Notes under the pieces: model-generated
Databases searched by the model: none
What the model was told of the DNA's origin: nothing
The model's input: only the letters and a program-made list of their open reading frames with translations
Made by a program: the position numbers and the translations under genes
In this document: one piece after another, positions 26,205 through 34,563 of the stretch
Layout: every line of letters starts with the position of its first letter
Numbering within the stretch: position 1 is the first letter of the stretch
NCBI GenBank assembly: GCA_024280885.1
Contig: JAJRPF010000008.1
Span: forward strand, 75,707 to 139,706
Direction: 5' to 3'
DNA from: Planctomycetota bacterium
GTDB taxonomy: Bacteria > Planctomycetota > JAJSAM01 > JAJVHW01
Length of the DNA stretch: 64,000 nucleotides

Positions 26205-27887
26205 TCAGTTGAAGAGACCGATCTTCACCTTGATCGAGACCTTGATCTTCTTCGTCTCGACACCGTCCGTCACGACGAACTTCACGGTCGTCGTGCCCTG
26301 GTCGTCGGTGTTCGGTGTCCACCGGAACACGCGCGACTCCGGGTCGAACGTCGCGCCCGAGTTGAACGGGAACGCCGACTCGTCCACAGTGATCGTGAGC
26401 GCGTCGCCGTCCTTGTCGGCTGCGAGAATTGGTAGTGCGTACTCGAGCCCTGCGATGGCTTGCGCGGACTCGTACTTCGTCACGAGGGGCGGCTTGTTCT
26501 TGGTCGGATCGGTGTCCGCGTTCTTCAGCGAAAACGCGTACGTGAAGGTCTTGGTCGTGGCACCGTCGCTCACGTCGAACTTGAATTTGTAGTCGCCCGC
26601 AGGGCCCGGCGCATCCCAGATGAGCGTCGCCGTCTCGGTGTCGAACGTCGCTCCGACAGGGAGCTTCTTCGCTGTGATGACGAATGCGTCCGGGCAGGTG
26701 TCCGCGTCCGTCACTGTGACAGGAACGCGCAGCGGCGTCCCGACGACACTCTTCACTTTGAAGATGGTTGCCTTCGGTGGCTTCGCGCTCCCGTCGTCTT
26801 CTAGTGTCGGCGGCTGGTCCGAGAGCGCCATCGAGCCGTAGGACGCGCCCGGCAGGTCGATGATCTCCGACTCGTTGCCGTTCAGGTACACGCGCCCGTC
26901 GGAGCGCAGTGCGAGCCACTGTCCTTCGAAGACGTCGAGATCCACGTGGATGCGATCGATATCGTTGGCATCGCCTGGCAGGTCGACGAGCGGCGTGAAG
27001 TCGCTCGCGCCGGTGTAGACGCGCCCGTCGGCCTGCAGCGCGTACCAGGTGCCGTCCGGTGTGAAGACGAGGTCGTGGTAGCGCTCGCTTGTGGCCGGGA
27101 TCACGAGCCCGTTGTGCGGCAGCGCCGCCTCGGCGTCACCCCCGACGGATCCGCCGGACAGTTCACCGCTGAAGATCCAACCGTCGGCGCGGAGCGCGAA
27201 GAGCTCGTTTCCGAGAGGAGCGATCGCGAGCGCGATCCACTTGGTCTCGTTCGAGCGCCCATCGAGGGCCCCGCGGTCGCCCTCGCCCGCGCGAAAGGTG
27301 AAGAGCGGGTTGGTCTGCTGGTTCATGTAGACGTTGCCGTCGGCCCGCAGGACGAAGATGTCCCCGCGATCGACGATCACGCGTCGGAACTCGAACCCCT
27401 CGGCGGCGCGATCCACGATGATGTTCGCGTTGACCGCGAGTGCGCCGTCGTTGCGGATCGAGTACTGATCACCATCGACCGCGACCATGTCGAGCCAGAA
27501 GTCTCCGTCGAAGCGCGGCAGGTCATACGCCGTCTTGTCGTTCTTCTTCATGCGCCCGCTACGTTGCAGCGCGTAGCGGTCCGGTCCGTCAGCATCGAGC
27601 GAGCCCCAGAGATCCTCCGGGTGTTCGAGGTCGATCTCGATGGCCGGATCGATGTAGAATGTGCCGTCGGGCAAGATGATGATCAGGCGCTCGTCGTCCA
27701 CGTCGATGTTGAGGAAGAAGTCGCTCGGGTAGACCTTCGTGGTCGTGCCGTTTGCGCTCATCCGTCCGTCTTGCGCCAGTCCGTAGAGCGTTCCGGGCAG
27801 TGCGTCGGCCCCGCAATCATGGTCCTCGGCGGTTACCACCGTGGAGACCAGGAGAGCGAGGACTCCCGCGTACAAGAATCGCTTCAT
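26205..27887 (-). CDS. Secreted repeat protein with C-terminal cadherin-like (Ig-fold) domains
   Basis: 560 residues from ATG 27887, which has GGAGATGAACTCG before it; the upstream ATG at 27896 follows GGAG directly and is too close. Signal peptide about 1-20 (ending VTAED). Residues about 30-370 carry a repeating unit with ALRADG/LQADG/IRNDG pattern (GTWYALQADGRVYTG, QWLALRSDGRVYLNG), like an RCC1/kelch-type propeller. Two Ig-like cadherin-type domains follow (about 390-470 and 475-560), with PVTVTDADTC and GATFD. Probably a surface or periplasmic protein; substrate unknown. Neighbours on the same strand encode further envelope proteins. Confidence 0.78.
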   Translation of the reverse strand: MKRFLYAGVLALLVSTVVTAEDHDCGADALPGTLYGLAQDGRMSANGTTTKVYPSDFFLNIDVDDERLIIILPDGTFYIDPAIEIDLEHPEDLWGSLDADGPDRYALQRSGRMKKNDKTAYDLPRFDGDFWLDMVAVDGDQYSIRNDGALAVNANIIVDRAAEGFEFRRVIVDRGDIFVLRADGNVYMNQQTNPLFTFRAGEGDRGALDGRSNETKWIALAIAPLGNELFALRADGWIFSGELSGGSVGGDAEAALPHNGLVIPATSERYHDLVFTPDGTWYALQADGRVYTGASDFTPLVDLPGDANDIDRIHVDLDVFEGQWLALRSDGRVYLNGNESEIIDLPGASYGSMALSDQPPTLEDDGSAKPPKATIFKVKSVVGTPLRVPVTVTDADTCPDAFVITAKKLPVGATFDTETATLIWDAPGPAGDYKFKFDVSDGATTKTFTYAFSLKNADTDPTKNKPPLVTKYESAQAIAGLEYALPILAADKDGDALTITVDESAFPFNSGATFDPESRVFRWTPNTDDQGTTTVKFVVTDGVETKKIKVSIKVKIGLFN

Positions 27888-28000
27888 CGAGTTCATCTCC
27901 GAGTGACGTCGTGGGTGCATGGGAGTCGTGCGTGCATGAGAAGGGCGGCGCTCGTGAACCGTTGGTATCGCGAACGCCGCCGTCGAGCGTCGAAGCCTGT

Positions 28001-28576
28001 TCAGTTCAGGTCTTCGTCGCGATCCGAGTCGAGCCAGAAGATCGACGCGTGAATGCCGATCCCGTTCTCCATGTTGCGGTAGCTCGACGTCTCGCCGCCG
28101 ACACTGGTCGCTCCGATGTCGCCGCCGAAGTCACCGAACTCCAGGCCGAGCATGGCGCTGCCGCCAAACTCCCAGCCGCTCTCCGGGTCCATCGCTGCGT
28201 CGAATGCTTCCTTCGTGTGGAACACGATGATCCCGTTCGTATTCGACAACTCGATCCCGGGTCCCAATTCGATCGCGAAGTTGTCCACGATCGTGCGCAC
28301 GCCCGAGGCGTTGTCCACGACGACCCCGTAGCCGTTCGCGGTCCCGATGATGAAGATCTTGAGTACGCCGGTGTCGAAGACCGCGTAGCCCACGGACCCG
28401 TCGATCTCGGCTTGCAATTCCGGCCACTTCTTGGTGGCGGTCTCCAGCACGTCGTCGTGCATGCGCATCGCGGATGCGTACTGCTGGTCGCGCGTGTCGC
28501 CGTCGGGCGAGACACAACCCGCAAGGGTCGTCGCGCAGAGTGCGAGGCAAGCGATAGCTTTCGAAAGGCGCTTCAT
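28001..28576 (-). CDS. SYLF/Ysc84-domain lipoprotein
   Basis: 191 residues. Lipoprotein signal with lipobox LAGC (Cys21). The remainder is the SYLF (DUF500/Ysc84) domain: GYAVFDTGVLKIFIIGTANGYGVVV, a conserved ...NTNGIIVFHTKEAFD stretch and GGDIGATSVGGE. SYLF domains bind phospholipids in eukaryotes and are common in bacterial envelopes, function unknown. A good Shine-Dalgarno AGGAG lies 8 bases before the ATG. It lies between two other envelope-protein genes with 63- and 113-bp gaps. Confidence 0.86.
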   Translation of the reverse strand: MKRLSKAIACLALCATTLAGCVSPDGDTRDQQYASAMRMHDDVLETATKKWPELQAEIDGSVGYAVFDTGVLKIFIIGTANGYGVVVDNASGVRTIVDNFAIELGPGIELSNTNGIIVFHTKEAFDAAMDPESGWEFGGSAMLGLEFGDFGGDIGATSVGGETSSYRNMENGIGIHASIFWLDSDRDEDLN

Positions 28577-28639
28577 GGTGTGGTCTCCTGGAGGTGTGTT
28601 GCGAGCGGACGGTGTCTCGCACGAGTCGGGCGGCGGTGG

Positions 28640-29719
28640 CTACTTTGGAAAGAGGAATTGGATCTGAAAGAGGAGCGACCAGCGCGCGGCGCCGTCGGGG
28701 CGGTGGACGTTGTAGTAGGGCCGCACACTGATGTTCACAGGTTGGTCGCTAAATCTCATGACCTTGCCCACTCCCACGCCTAGCGGCACAGTCCAGGCAT
28801 CGCCGGCGTGGTCGGCCTTCCAGTTCGCTGTGATGACCGGCGCGGAGGACAGATACCAACCGTCACTGAGGTTGTAGTTCACGAACGGCTGGAACGTCGC
28901 GTTGCCGACGCGCCGACGACTGGAGTCGCTGCTCCCGATCTGCCACTGGTTCGAGAGGAGAGAGCCGTAGACCCATGGGCCAGAACTGTTCAGGAGCACG
29001 ACCGCCGGTCCGGCGGTCCACTTGTCGGTCCCCAGGACGTCGTCGGTCGCCGTCGGGAACGTGAGGGCGGGACCGACGCCCCACGTGATCCCCTCCGACT
29101 TCGCAGGGGAAAGGAACCCCTGGTAGGTCGTGTCGCCGAGACCGAATTTGCTACTCGATCCGCTGACCAGTTTCGGCTGATCGATTGTCGGGACGAGCAA
29201 GCGGTGGATCCAGTTCCAATCTGCATTGATGTGCTGGGGATAGACCGGCTTCACCGTCACCACGGTCTGGGTCCGGTTGAGATCACCGACATCGAAGTTC
29301 CACGCGGTCTCGATCGGCAGCGAGATCAGGTCCGCGATCGGGTTCTGCGTCTGCTTCGCGAGAGCGCCGGCGCTCTCATCTCCGACCGGCGTGTCGGCCT
29401 TCTTCGCCGCGCTCGGAGCGTCGTCTGCTCCTCCGTCGATACGAACGCCGGGGATGGCCGCCATCAGGTCCGTGCGCGAGACGAACGGAGCGAACTCCGC
29501 GGGAGCCCGTCGGCGGGGCGCCTCTTCGACGCTCGGGACGCGCTCTGCGACCCGCATCTCGGTGAGCGAGCGCTCCGCAGTTCCCTGAGGAACCCAGTCA
29601 CCACTCACTGCATCTGAACGCGCGGAGGCACACGACGTCGAAGCGGCGGCGATGAGACCGAGCAGTGCAATTCCGGCGCTGCGGCGCGCTCCGATCGCGG
29701 CTGATTGGCGAGGCTGCAT
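28640..29719 (-). CDS. Outer-membrane beta-barrel-like protein (neuromedin U/MetA-pathway type)
   Basis: 359 residues from ATG 29719 with GGAG eight bases upstream. A hydrophobic export signal (LLGLIAAASTSCAS) is followed by a low-complexity segment; the Cys could be a lipid site but the lipobox is imperfect. Residues about 120-359 form alternating hydrophobic/polar beta strands typical of outer-membrane transporters of the MetA/neuromedin-U group: PIADLISLPIETAWNFD, LGTDKWTAGPAVVLL, GSLLSNQWQIG, VPLGVGVGKVMRF and a last strand ending in LFQIQFLFPK, whose final aromatic/Lys residue suits barrel assembly. Likely an outer-membrane porin-like protein; substrate unknown. Confidence 0.75.
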   Translation of the reverse strand: MQPRQSAAIGARRSAGIALLGLIAAASTSCASARSDAVSGDWVPQGTAERSLTEMRVAERVPSVEEAPRRRAPAEFAPFVSRTDLMAAIPGVRIDGGADDAPSAAKKADTPVGDESAGALAKQTQNPIADLISLPIETAWNFDVGDLNRTQTVVTVKPVYPQHINADWNWIHRLLVPTIDQPKLVSGSSSKFGLGDTTYQGFLSPAKSEGITWGVGPALTFPTATDDVLGTDKWTAGPAVVLLNSSGPWVYGSLLSNQWQIGSSDSSRRRVGNATFQPFVNYNLSDGWYLSSAPVITANWKADHAGDAWTVPLGVGVGKVMRFSDQPVNISVRPYYNVHRPDGAARWSLLFQIQFLFPK

Positions 29720-29859
29720 CGAGTGTCTCCACGTAGCGATTTGATTGAGTCGGAGGCCAACCAAGGATTCGAGGATACCGCCGCAGATGGGAGTGTCGAA
29801 CACCACCTCCGTCGCGAGTGAGTCGCCGCCCGAGACGGAAAGTGTTCGTGACGAAGTTG

Positions 29860-31458
29860 CTATTCGACGAGTTCGAAGTCACCGGGCTGCCAGGTCTTGT
29901 CGAACCACGGCTCGAGCGGTCCGTAGAGGCGCAGCAGGACGAACCAACCCTTGCCCGGAACGGTCTCGATCCAGTTGTTCTCTTTGCCTGCCGGTGCCTT
30001 CGGTCCGAACCACAGGTCGACGGAACCGTTCTCGTTGACGGCGAGCTTGTCGCGCTTGCTGTTGCGGCTCGGGAAGGGTTGACCCGTCTGGAGTTCCGAG
30101 CGCGTCTGGGGGTCGTAGGCGACCACGGACCAGAAGTCCTTCGCCGGGACGTCGGTCGGAATGTTCAGGCGGTACGTCTTCGAGCCGTCGAGGTACTTCC
30201 CGTTCTTGTCCGTCACGTTCAACGCGTACTGCGAGCCCTTCCCGACGAGTTTCATCACCATGGCGGGTGTGTTCACCGTGGCCATGTAGAAGAACATCGA
30301 GCGGGCATCGACGTTGCGGCCTCCGGCCCCGTCGTCGATCAGCCAGCGGTGATCGCCGCCGACGAAAGCCGTGTACCAGGTGCTGTCCTTGTAGAGGTAC
30401 GCGCTCTTGTCGCGAGGCCGCAACCAGATGGCGCGCGCTGTCGCGTTGCCGACGGCGACAGCTTCCGTGAGCGTGGCCTTCATGCGCGCGTCGGGCGCGA
30501 ACGGCTTGCCCTTGCGGATCCCGATGGCCGCGGCGAGGCCGCGCAGCTCCGGATCGATGAAGCCGACGTGCTCCTTCTCCAGCACGCCGTGGAGTTCCTC
30601 GTAGAATTCGAAGTTGTTGGCGTGGATCGTGTTGAACCTCTTCGTGGAGGCGCTGATGAACTCCATCGCCGGCGCGTCGCCCGCCTTCGCCAGCGGATAG
30701 ACCTTCAGCCCTTCACGGAACATCTTGGTGGCCGCGTCCGGCTTCCCGTCCACGAGAAAGCCGCGCAGAATCAGCCACTGCGTGAAGCTCGGGGACGCCG
30801 CCGCGAAGTACTTGGTCCCGTCGATCTCGACCTCGGCTCCACCGGTCGGGGCCTCGATGTCGAGGCCGTGGTCCGGCGGGAGGATCAGATACTTGCCACC
30901 CTTCCCGCGATCAGGGCCGGGGGCTCCCATGTCGATCACGAAGCGGAAGAACGCATCGTTGACCGTCCCCGGACCGCACTTCGGCGGAATTTCGACCACC
31001 ATCGGGCCGTCGCGCTCCAGGTCGAGGATGACGGAGGCGTAGACGGTGTCGGTGTTGCCGGTCAGGAAGAGCGGGTTGGAGTCCATCAACTGATCGAAGA
31101 GGACGCACTGGTTGGACTTCGTCGCCCCGAGTTCGACCATCCCGCGGCGGAGTCCCTCGATCGACGTCGCTGGGATGAAGTTCAGGAAGACCTCGACACC
31201 GCGCATGAAGTCGAGGTGGTCGTACGCCTTCGCCACCGTCTCCTGCGTCGGCATGCCGTCGAAGAACTCGAGCGTTCCGATCCGCGTCTCGACCTTGGCA
31301 GGCGTCGTGATCGTCGCGGGGATCGGCGTGTTGTATCCCTCGGGGACCTTGTCCTGACCAGAGGCGTCCTGCCCGGAGCCGTTCCACATACCGATCGCGG
31401 CAGCCGCGACGCCCGCGCCGGCCAACGCCCAGATCGTGTTCCTGATTCCCTGTCTCAT
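29860..31458 (-). CDS. DUF1254/DUF1214 protein
   Basis: 532 residues. The start at 31458 overlaps the TGA of the small gene upstream by ATGA. An N-terminal hydrophobic anchor or signal (about 8-24) is followed by DUF1254 (about 80-250; VEVFLNFIPATSI, TGNTDTVYASVILDL, VEIPPKCGPG) and DUF1214 (about 380-532; STWYTAFVGGD, YDPQTRSELQTGQPFPSRNS, ENNWIETVPGKGWFVLLRLYGPLEPW). The family is secreted and widespread; its reaction is unknown although it is often linked to cell-envelope or degradative clusters. Here it is regulated probably by the MalT-like protein encoded directly upstream. Confidence 0.9.
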   Translation of the reverse strand: MRQGIRNTIWALAGAGVAAAAIGMWNGSGQDASGQDKVPEGYNTPIPATITTPAKVETRIGTLEFFDGMPTQETVAKAYDHLDFMRGVEVFLNFIPATSIEGLRRGMVELGATKSNQCVLFDQLMDSNPLFLTGNTDTVYASVILDLERDGPMVVEIPPKCGPGTVNDAFFRFVIDMGAPGPDRGKGGKYLILPPDHGLDIEAPTGGAEVEIDGTKYFAAASPSFTQWLILRGFLVDGKPDAATKMFREGLKVYPLAKAGDAPAMEFISASTKRFNTIHANNFEFYEELHGVLEKEHVGFIDPELRGLAAAIGIRKGKPFAPDARMKATLTEAVAVGNATARAIWLRPRDKSAYLYKDSTWYTAFVGGDHRWLIDDGAGGRNVDARSMFFYMATVNTPAMVMKLVGKGSQYALNVTDKNGKYLDGSKTYRLNIPTDVPAKDFWSVVAYDPQTRSELQTGQPFPSRNSKRDKLAVNENGSVDLWFGPKAPAGKENNWIETVPGKGWFVLLRLYGPLEPWFDKTWQPGDFELVE

Positions 31459-31724
31459 CGCTCGGCTCCCTCTGCGTCGATCCGTTCGACGGACGTCACG
31501 GTCAATCTCAGTAGATGCAATGTGTTCAGCACGCCCATCAGCTCGGACTGATCCTGCAGTATCCCGATGAGCGTCGTCACTTCGTCCGTCGTCGTGATGG
31601 ACATGCCCGCGAAGCGATCGGACCAGGACTCCGAGACGCGACCGTCCGCGCAGACGCGGTACGTCGATGCGGTGGCGATCGACGTGCCCGGACCGGGATC
31701 CTGCGCGTTCACTGGGTGCTCCAT
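31455..31724 (-). CDS. Small conserved protein translationally coupled to the DUF1254 gene
   Basis: 89 residues from ATG 31724; an in-frame ATG at 31745 would add seven residues. The C-terminal half (TTLIGILQDQSELMGVLNTLHLLRLTVTSVE) is a recognisable small-protein family: a short helix-rich module repeatedly found beside transcription regulators or as the tail of larger signalling proteins, function unknown. Its stop codon overlaps the ATG of the DUF1254 gene (ATGA), and the MalT-like regulator ends 72 bp upstream. No Shine-Dalgarno sequence is obvious, so it may be translated as part of a polycistronic message from the regulator. Confidence 0.7.
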   Translation of the reverse strand: MEHPVNAQDPGPGTSIATASTYRVCADGRVSESWSDRFAGMSITTTDEVTTLIGILQDQSELMGVLNTLHLLRLTVTSVERIDAEGAER

Positions 31725-31796
31725 GCCATGCAAGAAGCATCGCATGCGTGCGCCGGATGCGCATGCCCCGCGATGGGGCAGATCCGGGGCAGAGAC

Positions 31797-34460
31797 TCAG
31801 CGCGGGGGCAGCACGCCGAGCGCGCGGGCCTTCGCGACCGCTTCGCGGCGTCCGTGCACGTGAAGCTTCGAATAGACGTTGCCGAGATGACGCTTCACGG
31901 TCTCGGCTGCGATGTGGAGGCGCTGCGCGATCTCTTTGTTGGTCAGCCGGTCGGCGAGAAGTTCGAGGACGTCCTCTTCGCGATTGGTGAGATCTGCGGC
32001 GAGAGTCGGCGTCATGCCGGCTCGTGCATGTATCACGGCTGCGCGCGCGGCGTCCGCAATCAGCCGGGCATGAGCGTGGAGGTGCTCCGGGATCGCGGGA
32101 TGGACGAGCAGCGCGATCAGGTTCGGCGCGAGATCCAAGTAGCCCCGCAGCATGCTGCCGCGCCGCGTGTTCTCCAATGCGCTGATCAACGCACTCACGG
32201 CAGCGTTCTCGTCTCCGCGTCGCTGCGCGAGAGATGCCTGTACCGTCAAGACCTCGGCGAGGATCGGGACCCGGTGGGCGCGCCCAGCCTCGTCGTGCAG
32301 GCGGGCGAGGAGGGTGCTCGCGCGCGCCGCGCTACCGGCGTCGCCAGCGGCTGAGAGCGCGGCGGCGAGGATGACACCGGCTGGCCGGAGCGTCGATGTT
32401 GCTCTCAGTGTCTTCTCATCCACATCTTCCGCCCACGCCAGAGCGCGCGCGCAGTCGCCGCGTCGGAGCGAGAGTTCCGCGCGCGTCGCATGCGATAGCG
32501 CCGCGAGATCTGGCGAACGCGTGCCAGCGGCGTGTGCGATCAGGTCGGTGACGATCTGGTCCGCTTCGTCGCTGTGGCCCTGCGCCTCGAGGCAACGGGC
32601 GAGCGTCAGTCGCCCGAATGGAAAGGCCCCGACTCCGTCACGGCGGAGAATGCGCTCGGCATCCACCAACTCGTTGCGGCGGTAGTGTGCGATCCCGGCT
32701 TGCGCCCGCATAAGGACCAGCGACGAGCGCGCTCCCTCCGCGTCGCGGTGTTCCTCCGCACGTGTGGTGTTCGCGATCGTCTCCCGCAAGTGTCCCGCGT
32801 TCCATCGAACGAGCGTGTCCGCGAGCTGGATCGTCGCGAGTCCCGGGCCATGCTCGTGCTCGGCGACGCCGGCTTCGATGGCGCGGCGGGCGGCGGCGAA
32901 GTCTCCCGCGGATTGCGCATTCGTCGCGCTCGCGAAAGTCGCGAACGCGCGCGCGGCGGTGGACGAAATCGGGATCATCTCCAATGCCTGCCCGGCGTGG
33001 CGAGCCGCTGATTCGAATGCGCTCTTGTGGCTTGCGGCGAGGCTGCGCAGAGCGTGGATCTCGCCGCTGATGGCTCGCCGCTCGTCGTCCGGAAGTGGCA
33101 GTTCACGGAGCCCCGCGTCGATGTCGTCGAGCAGTGCCGAGAGCTCGTGCATGGGGACGGTGCCCCATGCGTCGAGCAGGCGGAAGAGTGGTCCGCTCGC
33201 TCGCGTTCCGGCGCGGATGCGCGCGATCCAGGCCGCGATCTCGTCCTGCCGATCAGCGTTCATGAGCTCGATGCGATGTCGGACCAGGACGTCTGCAGCC
33301 GACTCCGGCCGGCTCCCTTGCAACGCGTGCTCGATGGCCTCGTCGATGTACCCGTTGACGTCGAACCAGTCCCGTGCGGTGTCGTGGAGCGCCCGGATCT
33401 CCGCGGGCTCTACGGACGTGTTCAGCTCGTGCCGCAAGTGCTCACGCAGCAGCGGGTGGAAGCGCAGCCAGCCGTCGGCTTCGACCGTGACGAAGAGGTT
33501 CGTGGCGATGACGTGTTCCATCGCCGCGATCCCGTCCGAATCGCCGCCCCCATCCGAGCCGTCCCCCGCGTGTTCGCAGACTGCGTCGCAGAGGTCCATG
33601 TGAACGCGCTCGAAGAGCGACGTGCGGATGAGCCGATCCCGCAGGCCCCGAGGCTGCCGCGCGAGAACCTCGTGAGCGAGGTACTCTTCGACGTGCGCGA
33701 TGCCGAGCGGGAGCCGCGCCGTCAGCTCATCGGGTGACGTCGTTCCGCTGAGGGCGAGTGCCAGCATGCGCACGGCTGCGGCCCAGCCCTCGGTGCGCGT
33801 GACGACCTGATCCAGGAGCGCGTCGGCAAGGCGATGGCCGGAAGCGCGCTCGATGAACGCGCGCGCTTCGTCCGCGTGGAATGCGAGGACGTCTTGTCGC
33901 ACATCGCAGAGCTGGCCGCGGGCGCGCAGCGCGACGAGAGGCCACGGAGGGTCGTGGCGTGTCGTCACGATCATGTGCAGTGGACGGGGCGGATACTCGA
34001 GCAGAGCGACGACGAAGTCGTGGATCGGTGGACTGCCGACTCCCTCCAGCTCGTCGAGGACGAGTACGAGGTCGTGGGTCAACTCGTCCAATGCGTCAGC
34101 GACGTGCGCCGCCGCCTCCGCGGGCGACGCGGCTGCGGCGAGGATGTCGTCAGCGCGCAGATCGACGGACGGCGAGGCGGCGCCGACAGCCGCGCCGACA
34201 GCCGCGGCGAGGTCGCGCACGAACGCAGAGAGAGAGTCGGTTCTCGCGGAGAGCGAGACCCACGCGACGGGAACGTCGAGCTCGCCGACGAAGTCGCTGA
34301 CGAGCGTCGTCTTCCCGTACCCCGCGGGGGCGCAAACGAGCGTCAGAACGCCGGAACGGCCACGTCGAAGTAACTCGGTCAGACGCGGTCGCGGCACAAA
34401 ATCGCCCGCCACCGGAGGGCGGCGCAGCCGGGTCTTGCGGAGCGGGGCAGGCGACGACAT
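31797..34460 (-). CDS. MalT-like LuxR-family transcriptional regulator (LAL/STAND type)
   Basis: 887 residues. N-terminal P-loop domain with APAGYGKTTLV near residue 44 and a Walker-B-like LVLVLDELE; then a long central helical region that should form TPR-like superhelical repeats for ligand binding, and a C-terminal LuxR HTH (about 815-880: LTNREEDVLELLADRLTNKE, IAAETVKRHLGNVYSKLHVH). Such regulators activate target promoters when an inducer binds. The target is presumably the operon downstream (the small protein and DUF1254) and itself. AGGG lies five bases before the ATG. Confidence 0.9.
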   Translation of the reverse strand: MSSPAPLRKTRLRRPPVAGDFVPRPRLTELLRRGRSGVLTLVCAPAGYGKTTLVSDFVGELDVPVAWVSLSARTDSLSAFVRDLAAAVGAAVGAASPSVDLRADDILAAAASPAEAAAHVADALDELTHDLVLVLDELEGVGSPPIHDFVVALLEYPPRPLHMIVTTRHDPPWPLVALRARGQLCDVRQDVLAFHADEARAFIERASGHRLADALLDQVVTRTEGWAAAVRMLALALSGTTSPDELTARLPLGIAHVEEYLAHEVLARQPRGLRDRLIRTSLFERVHMDLCDAVCEHAGDGSDGGGDSDGIAAMEHVIATNLFVTVEADGWLRFHPLLREHLRHELNTSVEPAEIRALHDTARDWFDVNGYIDEAIEHALQGSRPESAADVLVRHRIELMNADRQDEIAAWIARIRAGTRASGPLFRLLDAWGTVPMHELSALLDDIDAGLRELPLPDDERRAISGEIHALRSLAASHKSAFESAARHAGQALEMIPISSTAARAFATFASATNAQSAGDFAAARRAIEAGVAEHEHGPGLATIQLADTLVRWNAGHLRETIANTTRAEEHRDAEGARSSLVLMRAQAGIAHYRRNELVDAERILRRDGVGAFPFGRLTLARCLEAQGHSDEADQIVTDLIAHAAGTRSPDLAALSHATRAELSLRRGDCARALAWAEDVDEKTLRATSTLRPAGVILAAALSAAGDAGSAARASTLLARLHDEAGRAHRVPILAEVLTVQASLAQRRGDENAAVSALISALENTRRGSMLRGYLDLAPNLIALLVHPAIPEHLHAHARLIADAARAAVIHARAGMTPTLAADLTNREEDVLELLADRLTNKEIAQRLHIAAETVKRHLGNVYSKLHVHGRREAVAKARALGVLPPR

Positions 34461-34563
34461 ACGACCCTGCCGAGGCTACGCCGCCCCCCGACATACCGGG
34501 TCTGTTTTCGCGCCTTTTAGCCTCGGTTTCAGCGCCGATACGCGATTCTCGCGGCCTAAATGG

